64,000 bases of DNA from Oenanthe sinensis (Eukaryota > Streptophyta > Magnoliopsida > Apiales > Apiaceae). The position numbers were made by a program, and so were the translations under genes. The stretch spans positions 21,500,501-21,564,500 of the forward strand of contig CM053794.1 in assembly GCA_028671895.1 (NCBI GenBank), written 5' to 3'. The notes under the pieces are model-generated. The model had not been told where the DNA came from and did not search any database. It saw only the letters and a list, made by a program, of their open reading frames with translations. Shown here piece after piece: positions 34,647 to 45,473 of the stretch; the first letter of the stretch is position 1; every line of letters starts with the position of its first letter.

Positions 34647-35353
34647 AGAGATTTCTACGATTTGTTGGGGGATCTGGAAAGCACGGAATGACAAAGTGTG
34701 GAGGAAAATTAAAGCTCAAGTAAACGTTGTAGTTTCATCAGCAATGCAATGCAGTACCTTATGAAGTGGAAGAATGCCCAGAGTAGATTATTCATGGCTG
34801 TCTCCGAACCTAGCTGGGACGGGGATGGTGCTAATATTTGGGTCAAGCCTCAGCGAGATACAATTAAGGTAACGGTTGTTGCAACAATTTTTACAGAGCA
34901 TTCAGCGTTTGGAATTGGCTTAGTGGCTCGAGATGCAACTGGTGGTTTAGTGCAGGCAAAGGCGAAGCTATACCAAGGCAATACAATTCCAGATCTAGCA
35001 GAGGTGATTGCCATAAGAGAAGCTCTCAGTTGGCTAAAGGATAAGTCGTGGGGTGTAGTGGAAGTAGAGTCAGATTGTCTAGTGGCCATTCAGGTGATTA
35101 GAAGTAGAGTTTCAATGTCATCACCGTTTGGTAAGGTAGTTGAAACTTGTCGTAGCATGCTTAGAGATTTAAGAACAACATCGTTGTCTTTTATTAAACC
35201 GTCTGCTAATGAAAGGTTGCTCACTATATTGCCAGAGAGTCTTATTCTTTTCCGGATCGAGTTCTTGATAGGAGGGATGTTACTATTGAGTTTGTGTATT
35301 TTGCAAGCTGATTCAGCTAATCAATAAAACCAAATTTTACGTCAAAAAAAAAA
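34647..35353 (+). mobile_element. 5'-truncated LINE with RNase H domain and poly(A)
   Basis: The first codons read TICWGIWKARNDKVW, typical of the segment between the zinc-binding and RNase H regions of plant L1-type LINE ORF2. The open frame from 34749 (192 codons) holds the RNase H-like domain: FGIGLVARDATGGLV, the Glu in AEVIAIREAL and Asp in VEVESDCLVAI. The first catalytic Asp of the usual strand is not present (DTIKVTVVAT there). The frame shifts after SFIKPSANE. The insertion ends in an A-run at 35345-35353. Size and poly(A) fit 5'-truncated target-primed insertion. A clear target duplication was not found, perhaps because the left junction coincides with the duplication breakpoint. 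Confidence 0.85.
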
Positions 35354-35480
35354 GAGAGAGACTTTAAAATCAAATTGTAACATAATTCTTTGTGTTTATT
35401 GTATTGTTTACATATTGACTTTAGGTACATACACAAAGTTAAATATTCACATAATCATATAGTAAAGAACAAATGTAAAT

Positions 35481-36080
35481 CTAGCTGGCAAGCTTAAACA
35501 CAACTTTAACAGGCATGCCAGTGGTCAATCCTAAACGGAGTGCATTATCTTCATAAAAGATCGCAAGATCTCTGCAAATAGATGCACACCTAAAGCAGAC
35601 AGAGGGACAATGAACTAGCTTGTAAGCATCCATGTATCTAACAATTTTAAACCAATTCCTTGCAGTTTCTGGACCAGGGTTTCCTTCGACACCCCCAGTT
35701 TTCACAAAAAGTTCATTTTTTGAGTTGCGCTCCACCTTCCAAACTGCAGACTCATTGCAAAATGTCGTTTCTTTGTACACTATGTTCACATCTTCTTCTA
35801 CAATTATAGGATCGACCTTCCATTTGCCCATCGAAAAGGCAAACGGAAGGCCTACGTCGTCTTTCGAACCCTCTTGAACAACATCAAACAAGCATTGAGT
35901 CGAATGATTAGTAGTTTTTAGTGTGAGAGGACCGGATGGACCGCCCGGGAGAACTGGCCATATGTAATATCTAGAACTTCTCATTACCCAGTGTCCTTCA
36001 GTGTCTAGCACGATATCTACACCTTTTGAAAATGAAGCGAATAGAAGGAAAGAAAGAAAGAGTAGAAGCTGTATCTTCAT
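35481..36080 (-). CDS. KTI-5: diverged Kunitz-type inhibitor
   Basis: 199 residues, single exon. Signal peptide about 1-20 (LLLFLSFLLFASFSKG). The Kunitz N-terminal strand is DIVLDTEGHWV with YYIWPV at 38-43. Cysteines at 63, 108, 158, 162, 165 and 169 include the C-terminal C-x3-C-x2-C-x3-C cluster typical of miraculin-like members. The reactive-loop segment (about 88-100, KVDPIIVEEDVNI) lacks the Arg-Glu-Ser-Thr-Asp-Leu pattern of KTI-1 and KTI-6 and is acidic. Trypsin-type inhibition is therefore doubtful, and another target or a non-inhibitory role is possible (inference). The minus-strand TATA box is at 36143-36151 and an AATAAA lies about 80 bp after the stop (35395-35400). Confidence 0.9.
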   Translation of the reverse strand: MKIQLLLFLSFLLFASFSKGVDIVLDTEGHWVMRSSRYYIWPVLPGGPSGPLTLKTTNHSTQCLFDVVQEGSKDDVGLPFAFSMGKWKVDPIIVEEDVNIVYKETTFCNESAVWKVERNSKNELFVKTGGVEGNPGPETARNWFKIVRYMDAYKLVHCPSVCFRCASICRDLAIFYEDNALRLGLTTGMPVKVVFKLAS

Positions 36081-36142
36081 TTTAGCTATATAACTTGCTA
36101 TTTTGTGTTTAAGTTGGTGAGTACAAGAATGTCGAAAATGAA

Positions 36143-36151
36143 TTATTTATA
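36143..36151 (-). promoter_or_regulatory. KTI-5 TATA box
   Basis: TATAAATAA on the minus strand, about 65 bp upstream of the start codon. Confidence 0.55.
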
Positions 36152-37114
36152 TCAACAATATTCGCACATAGATTACGCATGAGTTTATGCAGAAACAATG
36201 TGATTTATATGTTATATATTTTCTGGAAAGAAAAATATTATCATGAAAAATCTGGTTTCCGCACCTTCGGTGTAAATTGTTTTGGACTTGTGGTTATTGC
36301 ATGGTGTAATTTTCGTCAACCTTATCCCTCAATCGAGCAGCAGAGTATGTTATCAGTTTCTTGTATATTGATATACCATTTTATTTAATTCAAAAAAAAA
36401 TTAATTATTCTGTTTTTTTTAAAAAACAAACTGGGAATTGCATTAACTTTGAGAAGATTCATACATAACGTTTCTAACATGCCTGCAAGGGTTGACTCTG
36501 TTTGTTAAAGTGAGGAATATAAAAAAAAGGTCTCTAACATTTCATGTGGAGGAGACATAAAAACTTTGAAACCATTTAACGAACAAGGAATCCGAGCCAT
36601 TTGTTGATAGTTTAATCTAATTAAAGCAGTATCTAATCAATAGCTTAGTTATCTTCATGTTTTATTTATGATAATATACAATACAACTATTTTTTGTAGT
36701 GGACACTTACCTAATAAAATTTCAAGAATATTTATATTTTATATGTTAAACGATCCGATAATAAAACGGCTAATTATTAACCCGTTTATTTGTTGTCAAC
36801 CTAGTTATATAGTTAGTTGAGAATTATCCTCGTTGAACTCTTTTCAAGTTAATGAATATTATCTACTATTTGTCAATAATAATAATAATAATAATTATTA
36901 TTATTATTATTATTATTATTAGGTATATATATTTACATGGGCAATCCTTAGTTACTTAAACCGATGCGATCCAAAACTACAAAGAGCCGAGGAATGTGGT
37001 TTAGCTGGAACGTGGTTTTAGACCCTAGAAAAAATAAGGGAATATAAAATGTCGAATCAGGTTTAAGATATATTCAAATTGCACAACCAAAACCAAAAAG
37101 GGGAAGAGATGATA
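36152..37114. other. Intergenic, upstream of KTI-5
   Basis: No gene. It holds a simple repeat at about 36877-36920, (AAT)n followed by (ATT)n, which can fold back. The open frame at 36179-36388 (69 codons) has no recognisable feature. Confidence 0.6.
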
Positions 37115-37122
37115 TTTGCATG

Positions 37123-38249
37123 TAGGCCTCTCAATGGATCCGATCCGATCCGATCCGAAACCTTATATGTTGATATGAATTTATATAAAATCAATTTGAT
37201 TCGTTAAAAATCCGATCCGATAAAAGTCCGATCCGATAAACATGAATATAGATTATATATGATCTGATCCGCTAACAACTCGATCCAAGTAAATATAATT
37301 ATATATAATATATTTAAATAAATATAATTATATTTATAGATATTATATTTGTATAAATATGTAAAATCCAGGTATTTTAATTTTGGTGTGAATAGTTACC
37401 TTAATCTGTTGTAAATTTTATTATTCAAATTTCATGTCCGAACTAGATATTATATATATATTATAAATTATTGGATAATCCATTCCTGATATTCAGTATC
37501 CATATTTAGGTTCGGATGAAATTTATAACTTTAATTTAAGTCATTGGATAATTCATTTTCAGATTTTATATCCATATATATAGATTCAGATAGATTCATA
37601 ATCTAATTTGACTAATTTTAATAATTATCACTAACGTAATATGTAATATTTATAGTATATTTTGTATCAAATTTTGAAATATTAAGGTAACTTCATTAAT
37701 ATAAATTATATCATAACATATGTAGATTTGGATAAAATCCATAATTGAATAAAAAATAATCTTGAATAAATTTTTAGATACAAAGAATTAAAAATAAATA
37801 TTAAATATGAATTAAAACTTATAAAATATTATTGTATGAGCAAATATTAAATAAAAATGAACACATATAAAATATTACAAATAATAATAAAGGAGAAATT
37901 AAGGTATTTAAATAAATTTAGGAAATAATTAAAATAATTTAAACTTATTATGTGAAAGTTTTAAACATAAAATAGTTAAATATGAATATTTTTATATTTA
38001 TTATATTATATTATAATAAAAATATTTATTAATATATAAATTATAATATACCATGTTATACGCACGGATAAATAATTTAATTATAAAAAATTCGTAAAAA
38101 ATTTAACTGGATTGAATATCCGATCCGATTACCCGTGATCCGAATTAAACGGATATGGATTGACCTTCAAAATATCTGACACTTGATCCGATCCGATCCG
38201 AAAAAATAAATGGAATAATATGATCCAAATCTGATCCGTTGACAGGCTA
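37123..38249. mobile_element. Non-autonomous hAT-type element with GATCCG subterminal repeats
   Basis: 1,127 bp with an exact 8-bp target duplication TTTGCATG (37115-37122, 38250-38257). Termini are TAGGCCTCTCAATGGATC at the left and, as reverse complement of the right end, TAGCCTGTCAACGGATC. Tandem GATCC(GATCC) motifs lie just inside both ends (37137-37160 and about 38120-38200). The interior is AT-rich without a transposase. The 8-bp duplication and TAGG termini fit hAT elements. Confidence 0.9.
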
Positions 38250-38257
38250 TTTGCATG

Positions 38258-39046
38258 AGCATAATTTGTTTCTGGTCAAATTGGTGATTTTTAAAAAAAA
38301 ATTACATCTAATTTATGTGATAAAGTAAAAAGTTATTATGTGTTTGGATTATTTACGTAAATGTTTTTGGTTGTTTTTTTTAGTTCGTACAAATACAGCT
38401 TTAAAATTACACGCAAAAAAAATTATACTGTATTTGTTTCTTATATCCTAATTTTTCAAGAAAATCTATAGTCGGACTGCAAAATTTAATACAACGAATA
38501 TAAATTTATCTTTTTTGTAACAAATATTAAGTTATCGATTGGAATCAAGTTATATGAAAAACATGATTCTCATCATAAATGTATTAGTTAACGGGTAATC
38601 TAAATCTAGACATTAGTTTGACGCTTTGATCATAGTCTAATCCCACCCAAAGAAGCCTGATTTCATCCGATTGCTTAATTATCTAAAAACAGAGTGCGTG
38701 ACTAGTGTTAGGAATATAAGCTTTCAAGTTCCAACTTTAACAATCGGTCCTGATATATTCAAGGTCCAGCAGCTAAAAAATATATGGGTCTTCTTAAATA
38801 TAATATTTTTTCGAACAGTAAAAATATAATGAAAAATTAAGGGTTGTACAGTACTTGGAAGTTAGAACCATGGGCAAGTTTTGACTCTGCGTGCTTTACC
38901 CATAAATGGTTTGCTAGTATATACAGTCATGAATTGAGATAAGGATTAAAACATGAAAACAGATGGCGTCAAGAATCTGCAGGCAGAGCACTAACTCAAA
39001 AAATAAGTATATATACCACATAAATTCATTTATCCTCACAGCACAA
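38258..39046 (+). promoter_or_regulatory. KTI-6 upstream region: TATA box and W-box core
   Basis: Non-coding. TATATAC near 38918-38925 is the best TATA candidate, giving a leader of roughly 90-100 nt. TTGAC at 38881-38885 is a W-box core (WRKY site), interesting for a defence gene but short enough to occur by chance. Confidence 0.4.
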
Positions 39047-39658
39047 ATGAAGATTTTATTGCTATTTCTTTCGTTCCTTTTACTCACCTTTGGTTCTGTA
39101 AAGGCATACAACCAGCCCGTATTGGACGTGTTCCATAAGAAGGTCCAGACCAGTACAAAATACTTCATACTTCCATATAACACTTCCTATGGTGGGGGAT
39201 TAAGTCTTGCTGCCACTAGAAATCAAACCTGCCCTCTTGAAGTTGTGTTACATACCGAAAGGTATGACGACGAAATTCCTGTGACATTTCATCCTGTAAA
39301 AACCAAGGATGGCGTGGTACGTGAATCTACCGATTTGTATGTCAAGTTTAAAACCAAAACAAGCTGCACTAAATCTACAATCATGAAGGTGGATGACTAT
39401 GATAAGTTGCGAAAACGATATTATTTGACAATTGGGGGAGTAGAAGGGAATCCTGGTAGCAAGACCATGAAAAGCTGGTTTAAGATTGAAAAGTATCAGG
39501 ACAACTACAAGCTAATGTATTGTCCTACGGTATGCGAAACTTGCAAAGTAATTTGCAAAAATGTTGGCACTTATGATGACGTTTATGATGATACCATTCC
39601 ATATTCAATTTTTGCGCTACGTGATGAACCCCAAATGGTAATGTTTCGAAAGGCTTAA
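39047..39658 (+). CDS. KTI-6: Kunitz (miraculin-like) protease inhibitor
   Basis: 203 residues from the ATG at 39047. An upstream in-frame ATG at 38963 would add 28 polar residues before the signal peptide, so I prefer 39047. Signal peptide 1-20 (ILLLFLSFLLLTFGSVKA). The Kunitz start is PVLDVFHKKV, with KYFILP at 38-43. Cysteines are at 62, 107, 159, 163, 166 and 170. Possible N-glycosylation at N45-T-S and N59-Q-T. The loop region KTKDGVVRESTDLYV (85-99) keeps the RESTDL pattern of KTI-1, with an Arg candidate for P1. It resembles KTI-1 more than KTI-5 or KTI-8. Just downstream, from about 39942, lies truncated Copia D. Confidence 0.92.
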   Translation: MKILLLFLSFLLLTFGSVKAYNQPVLDVFHKKVQTSTKYFILPYNTSYGGGLSLAATRNQTCPLEVVLHTERYDDEIPVTFHPVKTKDGVVRESTDLYVKFKTKTSCTKSTIMKVDDYDKLRKRYYLTIGGVEGNPGSKTMKSWFKIEKYQDNYKLMYCPTVCETCKVICKNVGTYDDVYDDTIPYSIFALRDEPQMVMFRKA

Positions 39659-39941
39659 CACAGTTACCGGCTAAGGTTTACGAATAATATCATCGGACTG
39701 CAGTGTGATATATTGATATATATGGTCGATTTTTCTTTAGTTGCCAATGTGCAACACTTGCTTGCCATATCAGCTAGCTTTTGCTGATTGTATCTGGAAA
39801 ATAATATTATCATCATGTATACATAACAAATTATATATGTACCTAACTACTTAATTAGTTTTCCTGTTTAATTTATGAATAATTAAATAGGCTTTGTACG
39901 TTTTCTCAAGTTTTTCATGTTTTTGTCTATTTCTGTTCATC
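39659..39941 (+). other. KTI-6 3' flank up to the Copia D breakpoint
   Basis: Non-coding, AT-rich. No retroelement LTR is present. Copia gag sequence starts abruptly at about 39942. Confidence 0.6.
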
Positions 39942-40301
39942 GAAAAGCTGCCGCCTGGCTGGAAAGAATTCAAGAACTACTTGAAGCACAAGCGAAATGA
40001 GATGTCTATGGAGGATCTGATTGTTAGACTTTGTATCGAGGAAGACAACAGAGGATCTGAAAAGAAATCTAATGTTGCCACTGAAAAGGCAAACGTGGTG
40101 GAGCATGCTAAAAGCTCCAAGTTCAAGAAGAACAGTTCTAGTAAAGGAACAAAGCTGGCACCCAAAGGAGGAATTTCGAAGCCTTCGAAGTTTCAAGGAA
40201 AGTGCTACAACTGTGACAAAGTGGGTCATAGGTCTTCTGATTGCAAGAAGTCCAAGAAGCCCAATAAAAAGAAAGAAGCAAATATGGTGAATGATATCTA
40301 A
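39942..40301 (+). pseudogene. Copia D gag C-terminus with zinc knuckle
   Basis: Starts mid-domain with EKLPPGWKEFKNYLKHKRNE, the end of the UBN2 region. A Lys-rich segment and the knuckle CYNCDKVGHRSSDC follow. It ends at TAA 40299-40301, after which the protease part continues in the same frame, so this is a nonsense mutation in the polyprotein rather than a natural gene end. Confidence 0.85.
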
Positions 40302-41699
40302 AAGGAGATGTCCGATATAGACCTCTGTGTTACGGTCTCTGAAGTGAATCTGGTTGGCTCTAATCCAAGGGAATGGTGGATTGATACAGGAGCTACTAGG
40401 CATATTTGTTTTGATAAGGCAATTTTCTCTAGCCTCAAAGCTTTCAATGCTGGTGAGAAGCTTTATATGGGAAATTCTGCGACTTCCACAATTGCAGGGG
40501 AAGGCACAGTGATTCTGAAGATGACCTCTAGAAAGAATCTGACTTTGAAGAATGTACTTTATGTGCCTGATATTCGCAAGAACCTTGTATCTGGTGCCTT
40601 GTTGAATAAGCATGGTTTTCGTATTGTAATAGAGTCAGATAAGGTTATTTTGTCTAAGAGTGGTATGTTTGTAGGCAAGGGCTACGTTTGTTATGGGCTT
40701 TTTAAGCTCAATGTAATGTCTGTTAAAGACGAAAATGAATTGAAGAATTCTTCTACTTACTTGCTTGAGTCTCCTAATTTATGGCATGCTAGATTAGGAC
40801 ATATGAATTATGACACTATACGACGCTTAAGTGTAAAAGAATACATAACAAAATTGAACATCGATTCAAAACATAAGTGTGAAACTTGTGTTGAGGCAAA
40901 ATTAACGAGATCATCATTTAAACGTGTGGAAAGAAACACCAAAGTGCTAGATTTAATACATAGCGATATATGTAATTTAAAATTCGCTCCAACTCGAGGA
41001 GGTAACAAGTATTTCGTTACATTCGTAGATGATTGTACAAAATACTGCTATATATATTTGCTCAAAAGCAAAGATGAAGCTATAGATAAATTTAAAATCT
41101 ATAAGGAAGAAGTTGAGAAACAACAAACAGAGAAAATCAAAAGGATACGTAGTGATCGTGGAGGTGAATATGTTGAACCTTTTGGGGAATTCTGTTCACA
41201 ACATGGTATAATCCATGAGGTCACTACACCATATTCTCCTCAGTCAAATGGAGTGGCGGAGAGAAAGAATCACACTCTAAAGGAGATGATGAATGCGACG
41301 CTGCTAAGTTATGGACTTCCACAGTCAATGTGGGGGGAAGCCATCTTAAGTGCAAATTATCTATTAAATAGGATGATGCGCAAGAATAAGGATGAAAGTC
41401 GTTATGAAATATGGAAGAAAGAGAAACCGAGCTACAAGCATTTGAAAGTGTGGGGGTGCCTTGCTAAGGTACTGATCCCTGCACCTAAGAAAGTGAAGAT
41501 TGATCCAAAGACCGTAGATTGTATCTTCATTGGATATCCTCCAAATAGTACTGTATATAGGTTTCTCGTACATGAATCAAAGAATCCTGACATTCAAAAG
41601 TATACAATTATGGAGTCACCTCATTCTTTGAGACAATATTTCCTTGTAATCCAGAAACCAACCACCCAACAACGTCTAAACGATCTCATGAGTCTATAG
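40302..41699 (+). pseudogene. Copia D protease, GAG-pre-integrase and integrase
   Basis: Protease site WWIDTGATRHI. GAG-pre-integrase LWHARLGHMN with CETCVEAK. Integrase core HSDICN, VTFVDDCTKYCY, RSDRGGEY and QSNGVAERKNHTLKEM, then the C-terminal KVWGCLAKVL. The frame is open from 40308 to 41699, then shifts in the acidic linker to reverse transcriptase. Confidence 0.9.
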
Positions 41700-43360
41700 A
41701 GGAAGACAATGAGGACGAAGACAGTGAAGATGAAAATGTGGGGGTAAGAAGGAGCAAAAGACAAAGGAAAGAGAAATCATATGGGTCAGAATTTATGACT
41801 TATTTGCTCGAAGAGGGTGATTCGAAAACCTATAAGGAAGCGGTAACATCACCTGATGAACCTATGTGGAAAGAGGCCATCAAAGATGAAATTGATTCAA
41901 TCATGCAGAATCATACCTGGGAGCTAGTGGACCTGCCATCCGGATGTAAACCACTAGGATGCAAGTGAATTTTCAAAAAGAAATTGAAAACTGATGGCAG
42001 TATTGACAAGTATAAGGCCAGACTTGTAATTAAAGGATACAAGTAACAACGTGGCCTCGATTACTTTGATACATACTCCCTTGTATCACGAATAACATCC
42101 ATAAGAATAGTGCTTGCTATTGCTGCACTACAAAACTTGGATGTACATCAAATGGATGTGAAAACTGCTTTTCTAAATGGAGACTTAGACGAGGAAATCT
42201 ACATGGAACAACCCGAAGGGTTTGTGGTTCCTGGAAAGGAAAGAAAGGTATGTAGATTAGTTAAGTCATTATATGGCTTGAAGCAAGCTCCCATGAAGTG
42301 GAATGAAAAGTTTCATCATTTTATGATGGAAAACGACTTCAAATTGAATGAATGTGATAGTTGTGTCTATTACAAGGATAACGAGAATGAATATGTCATG
42401 ATAACATTGTATGTAGATGATCTACTTATTGCTGATAGCAGTGGGAAAGTGATCAAGTGTACAAAGGACATGTTAAGATCAAGATTTGACATGAAAGATA
42501 TGGGACAAGAAGATGTGATTCTAGGTGTGAAAATCTCTAGAACATCAGTAGGTATCGTGCTAAGTCAGTCACACTATGTTGACAAGATCCTTGAGAGGTT
42601 TGCCAAGGATGATAATGAGATACCCAAAACACCTGTGGATTTGACTTTACATCTATCCAAGAATAAAGGTATAGGGATTTCTCAATTGGAATACTCGAGG
42701 ATAATAGGAAGTCTGATGTACCTAATGAGCTGTATAAGACCAGACATTGCATACTCAATCAGTAAGTTGAGTAGATTCTCAAGTAATCCAGAAGCTGATC
42801 ACTGGAAAGCGATCATAAGAGTACTAAGGTACTTAAGAGGAACTCGAGTCTATGGACTACATTATGGAAGATATCCAGCAGTACTTGAATGGTACACAGA
42901 TGTAAATTGGATATCTAGTAAGAAGGCGTTGAAGTCTACGAGTGGCTATGTATTTACACTAGCTGGGGCAGCCGTGTCATGGAAATCCTCAAAACAAATA
43001 GTGATAACTCATTCCACGATGGAAGCTGAGTTCGTGGCATTAGACAAATGTGCACAAGAGGCAGAATATTTACGCCAATTCATGGAGGATATTCCTAGAT
43101 GGCCAAAACCTGTGACTGCAATAGGACTACATTGTGATAGTCAGTCAGTTATTGGCAAAGCACAGAATATGTTGTATAATGATAAGTCTCGTCACATACG
43201 ACGACGACACAGTTCCATTAGACAATTAATATCAACTGGAATTATCACTATTGACTTTGTACCGTCAAGAGATAATATCGCGGATCCATTAACCAAAGGG
43301 TTATCAAGAGAACTAGTTGATAAATCATCTAAGGGGATGGGCCTTAAGCCTATTGCTTAA
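41700..43360 (+). pseudogene. Copia D reverse transcriptase and RNase H
   Basis: Begins with an acidic linker and RRSKRQRKEKSYG. HTWELVDLPSGCKPLGCK follows, cut by TGA near 41966 and TAA near 42044. After that the frame is open from 42110 with MDVKTAFLNGDL, the catalytic YVDDLL, RNase H (TDVNWIS, STMEAEFVAL, CDSQSVI, KSRHIRRRHSSIR) and the end LTKGLSRELV. The catalytic residues remain but the frame cannot be read through. Confidence 0.9.
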
Positions 43361-43975
43361 CGACGTCATGGTGGACACCCAACCTTGCTGACTGGAGGTC
43401 CCAAGAACTTGGTTCAAAAGGGCAAACTAAAACATGATGACCAAATCACTGTGGGGGTAACCCCTGGCCTGTTCCTATGGTGTGGAAACAGTGAGACCCG
43501 TATGGTACGAGGGTAAGCTTACGCTTTTAATGATCTTTTGGTGAATACATGAAATTCAAGGTTGAATGCATGGAATTCAGTTGAGTAAACACGGGTTACT
43601 CTTTAAGATAAAGATCACCTATGTAGGAGAGAAGTGGGGCCGCTTCAAAGGAGAATTGTGAGGCACAATTCTTTAGAAACTCCCGCAGAACCAGGACGAT
43701 GTCCATGGCCAAAACGGACATAATCATGAGAGCTGAACGAGTCAGAAAAGATGTAGTAAGTATATCATCGCTTACATAAACGGTCGAACAGTTCAAGGAC
43801 ACTCGCGTCTACTATCTACCAGTAAGGTCGGTATGCTTATTTGATCGAAGGTTCAATGAGCATTCTCTACCTATCGTATGCTATATCTGATCGAAGAAAC
43901 TATCACCAAGCCAAATTCCGTGTCTGTCTGTCTGGTGTGTGCTACTGAAACATCAATCTCATCCATGTGGGGGAT
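43361..43975 (+). other. Non-coding tail of Copia D
   Basis: Between the end of RNase H and the 3' LTR. No coding signal. It ends in the polypurine tract at about 43967-43974. Confidence 0.75.
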
Positions 43976-45141
43976 TGTTGAAAAATGTGGGTAGAAGCCC
44001 CACATTGTCAAGTCATTTTGAACCTAAGTTTGAATGCTTCTTGATTGCGTGCGCGCAACAAGTTATGGTTGGAGTACGTTCGTCTTCGAGAGAGCTTTCC
44101 AACGCATATTTAAGTATTCAAAATGATCAAGGAATGGATGAGATATGATTATCCAAAATTGGTACCTTGAAAGTGGAGATCTAGAAATGAGAACTTGAAT
44201 CCCACATTGAATTGGAAAAGTGTTTTCCATGCCTTTATATAGTAGAACACTTATGTAGTGTTTAAGATGTGTTAGTATGGTATTGCTCCACCACCCACGT
44301 GCGCGCAGGGGGGGAGCAAATCATGAAATTTCGAGGGCAAATTCGTGGCTTCGCAAGCCTTCAACCTTTCCGCGTGGGCGACCTGCGGACACGAATGCAA
44401 CAAAATTTGGGGTGAATAAATCCGGACCAGTTTTATAAAGTTACTGTTAGAATACTACAAAACTGCTGTCAGGAAAGTTGCTGTCAAGCTTGACAGCTGT
44501 TAGGAAGCATTTCAAAGTTGTTGTCAAGGCATGAACAGTGACAAAGTTGTTGTCAAGGCATGAACAGTAAACTTGTTGTCGAGTCCTGACAGTAAACTCG
44601 GATAAAGTTGTTGTCACATTTCCACTGGGCTGTGGTTCATTATTTTGTTTTAATAATAAGTGCTATTATTAATTCAAAATTGATTACGAATTTAATTTTG
44701 ACAACCGATTGCCTTTATTATTTAACGCGTGATTGATTAGGAAAACGCGTGGTAATTAAGGAAATTGTGTAGCGCACAAGTTTTCCCAGTCTATATATAT
44801 TCATCTCATTCGGTCTTAGGTTTAAGCAAGTCAATCTTCTATCCTAAACCCTAAACACAGCCGTCCTCTTCCTGGTGATAGTTTTCTTGCTCTGTTCAAG
44901 CTCGCTGAAGGTGTTATTCTTTGTGACATCATCGTGTTCTTGTTTTATCCTGAGAGGCTATCGACTCAAACATACGGTGAGAGGCGAAATAGCTTTAAGG
45001 AGACAGTTCCGCACTGGACTCGAGACATCCTTCATTCCTTACCTTCCCTTTAACAGTTTGTTTATTATCATACACTATTCTGTTGCTTGCACACACAATC
45101 ACTTGTGATTTATTATTGTGTTTTTGGCAGATTGTATCACA
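43976..45141 (+). repeat. 3' LTR of Copia D
   Basis: Starts TGTTGAAAAATGTGGG directly after the polypurine tract and ends near TATCACA (45141, or two bases later). It contains a tandem pair of AAAGTTGTTGTCAAGGCATG-type repeats (about 44514-44568), possibly U3 enhancer repeats, and a TATA-like CTATATATATTC near 44800. TATCCTAAACCCTAAACAC follows, likely the R/U5 start. The right edge abuts LTR sequence of element E. Confidence 0.85.
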
Positions 45142-45453
45142 CATGACTATGTTGATCACCTAATATTCTTTGTATAATGGCCCACAAATATCTATCTTAT
45201 AGCCTAGATGAGTCACACATCCACCAAAAAGAGTTTGGACCGTTGTCACTTCATGGACCCATCCAACAAAATGAGGAGAGGTGACTCACCACTAAGGGAA
45301 GGAAAGAGGAGATAAAAAGGAAAAATACACTAACAAAGGGGATTTAAGTTAAAATGACACCTAAAAAACACACACCGGAGAACACACACAAACACTCTCA
45401 ATAAAAATCATCATGATCGCTACGGATTTTACCTAAAAATCCTACGGCCATCA
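45142..45453 (+). repeat. 5' LTR of element E, left part missing
   Basis: Matches 53093-53432 (TGACTATGTTGATCACC, then AGGAGAGGTGACTCACCA and CCTACGGCCATC). It ends CCATCA before the primer site. The first part of the LTR, present at 52981-53092, is absent. Confidence 0.85.
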
Positions 45454-45473
45454 TTTGGTGCCACTGCCGGGGA
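45454..45473 (+). other. tRNA-Asp-type primer-binding site of element E
   Basis: TTTGGTGCCACTGCCGGGGA directly after the LTR end. It differs at a few positions from the TGGCGCCGTTGCCGGGGA type common in plant Gypsy elements of the Athila/Tat lineages. Confidence 0.75.

Larger units (their letters stand above)
39942..45141 (+). mobile_element. Ty1/Copia retrotransposon D, 5'-truncated
   Basis: Plus-strand Copia element lacking its 5' LTR, primer site and first part of gag. It retains the end of gag, a zinc knuckle, protease, integrase, reverse transcriptase, RNase H, about 600 bp of non-coding tail, a polypurine tract (GTGGGGGA before 43976) and a 3' LTR of about 1.17 kb. Nonsense codons and a frameshift interrupt the frame. 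The LTR appears to end inside the left LTR of element E. Confidence 0.92.

Noticed and set aside
39927..40613. Minus-strand open frame of 228 codons opposite Copia D gag/protease
   Set aside because: It is antisense to clear gag zinc-knuckle and protease motifs on the plus strand.
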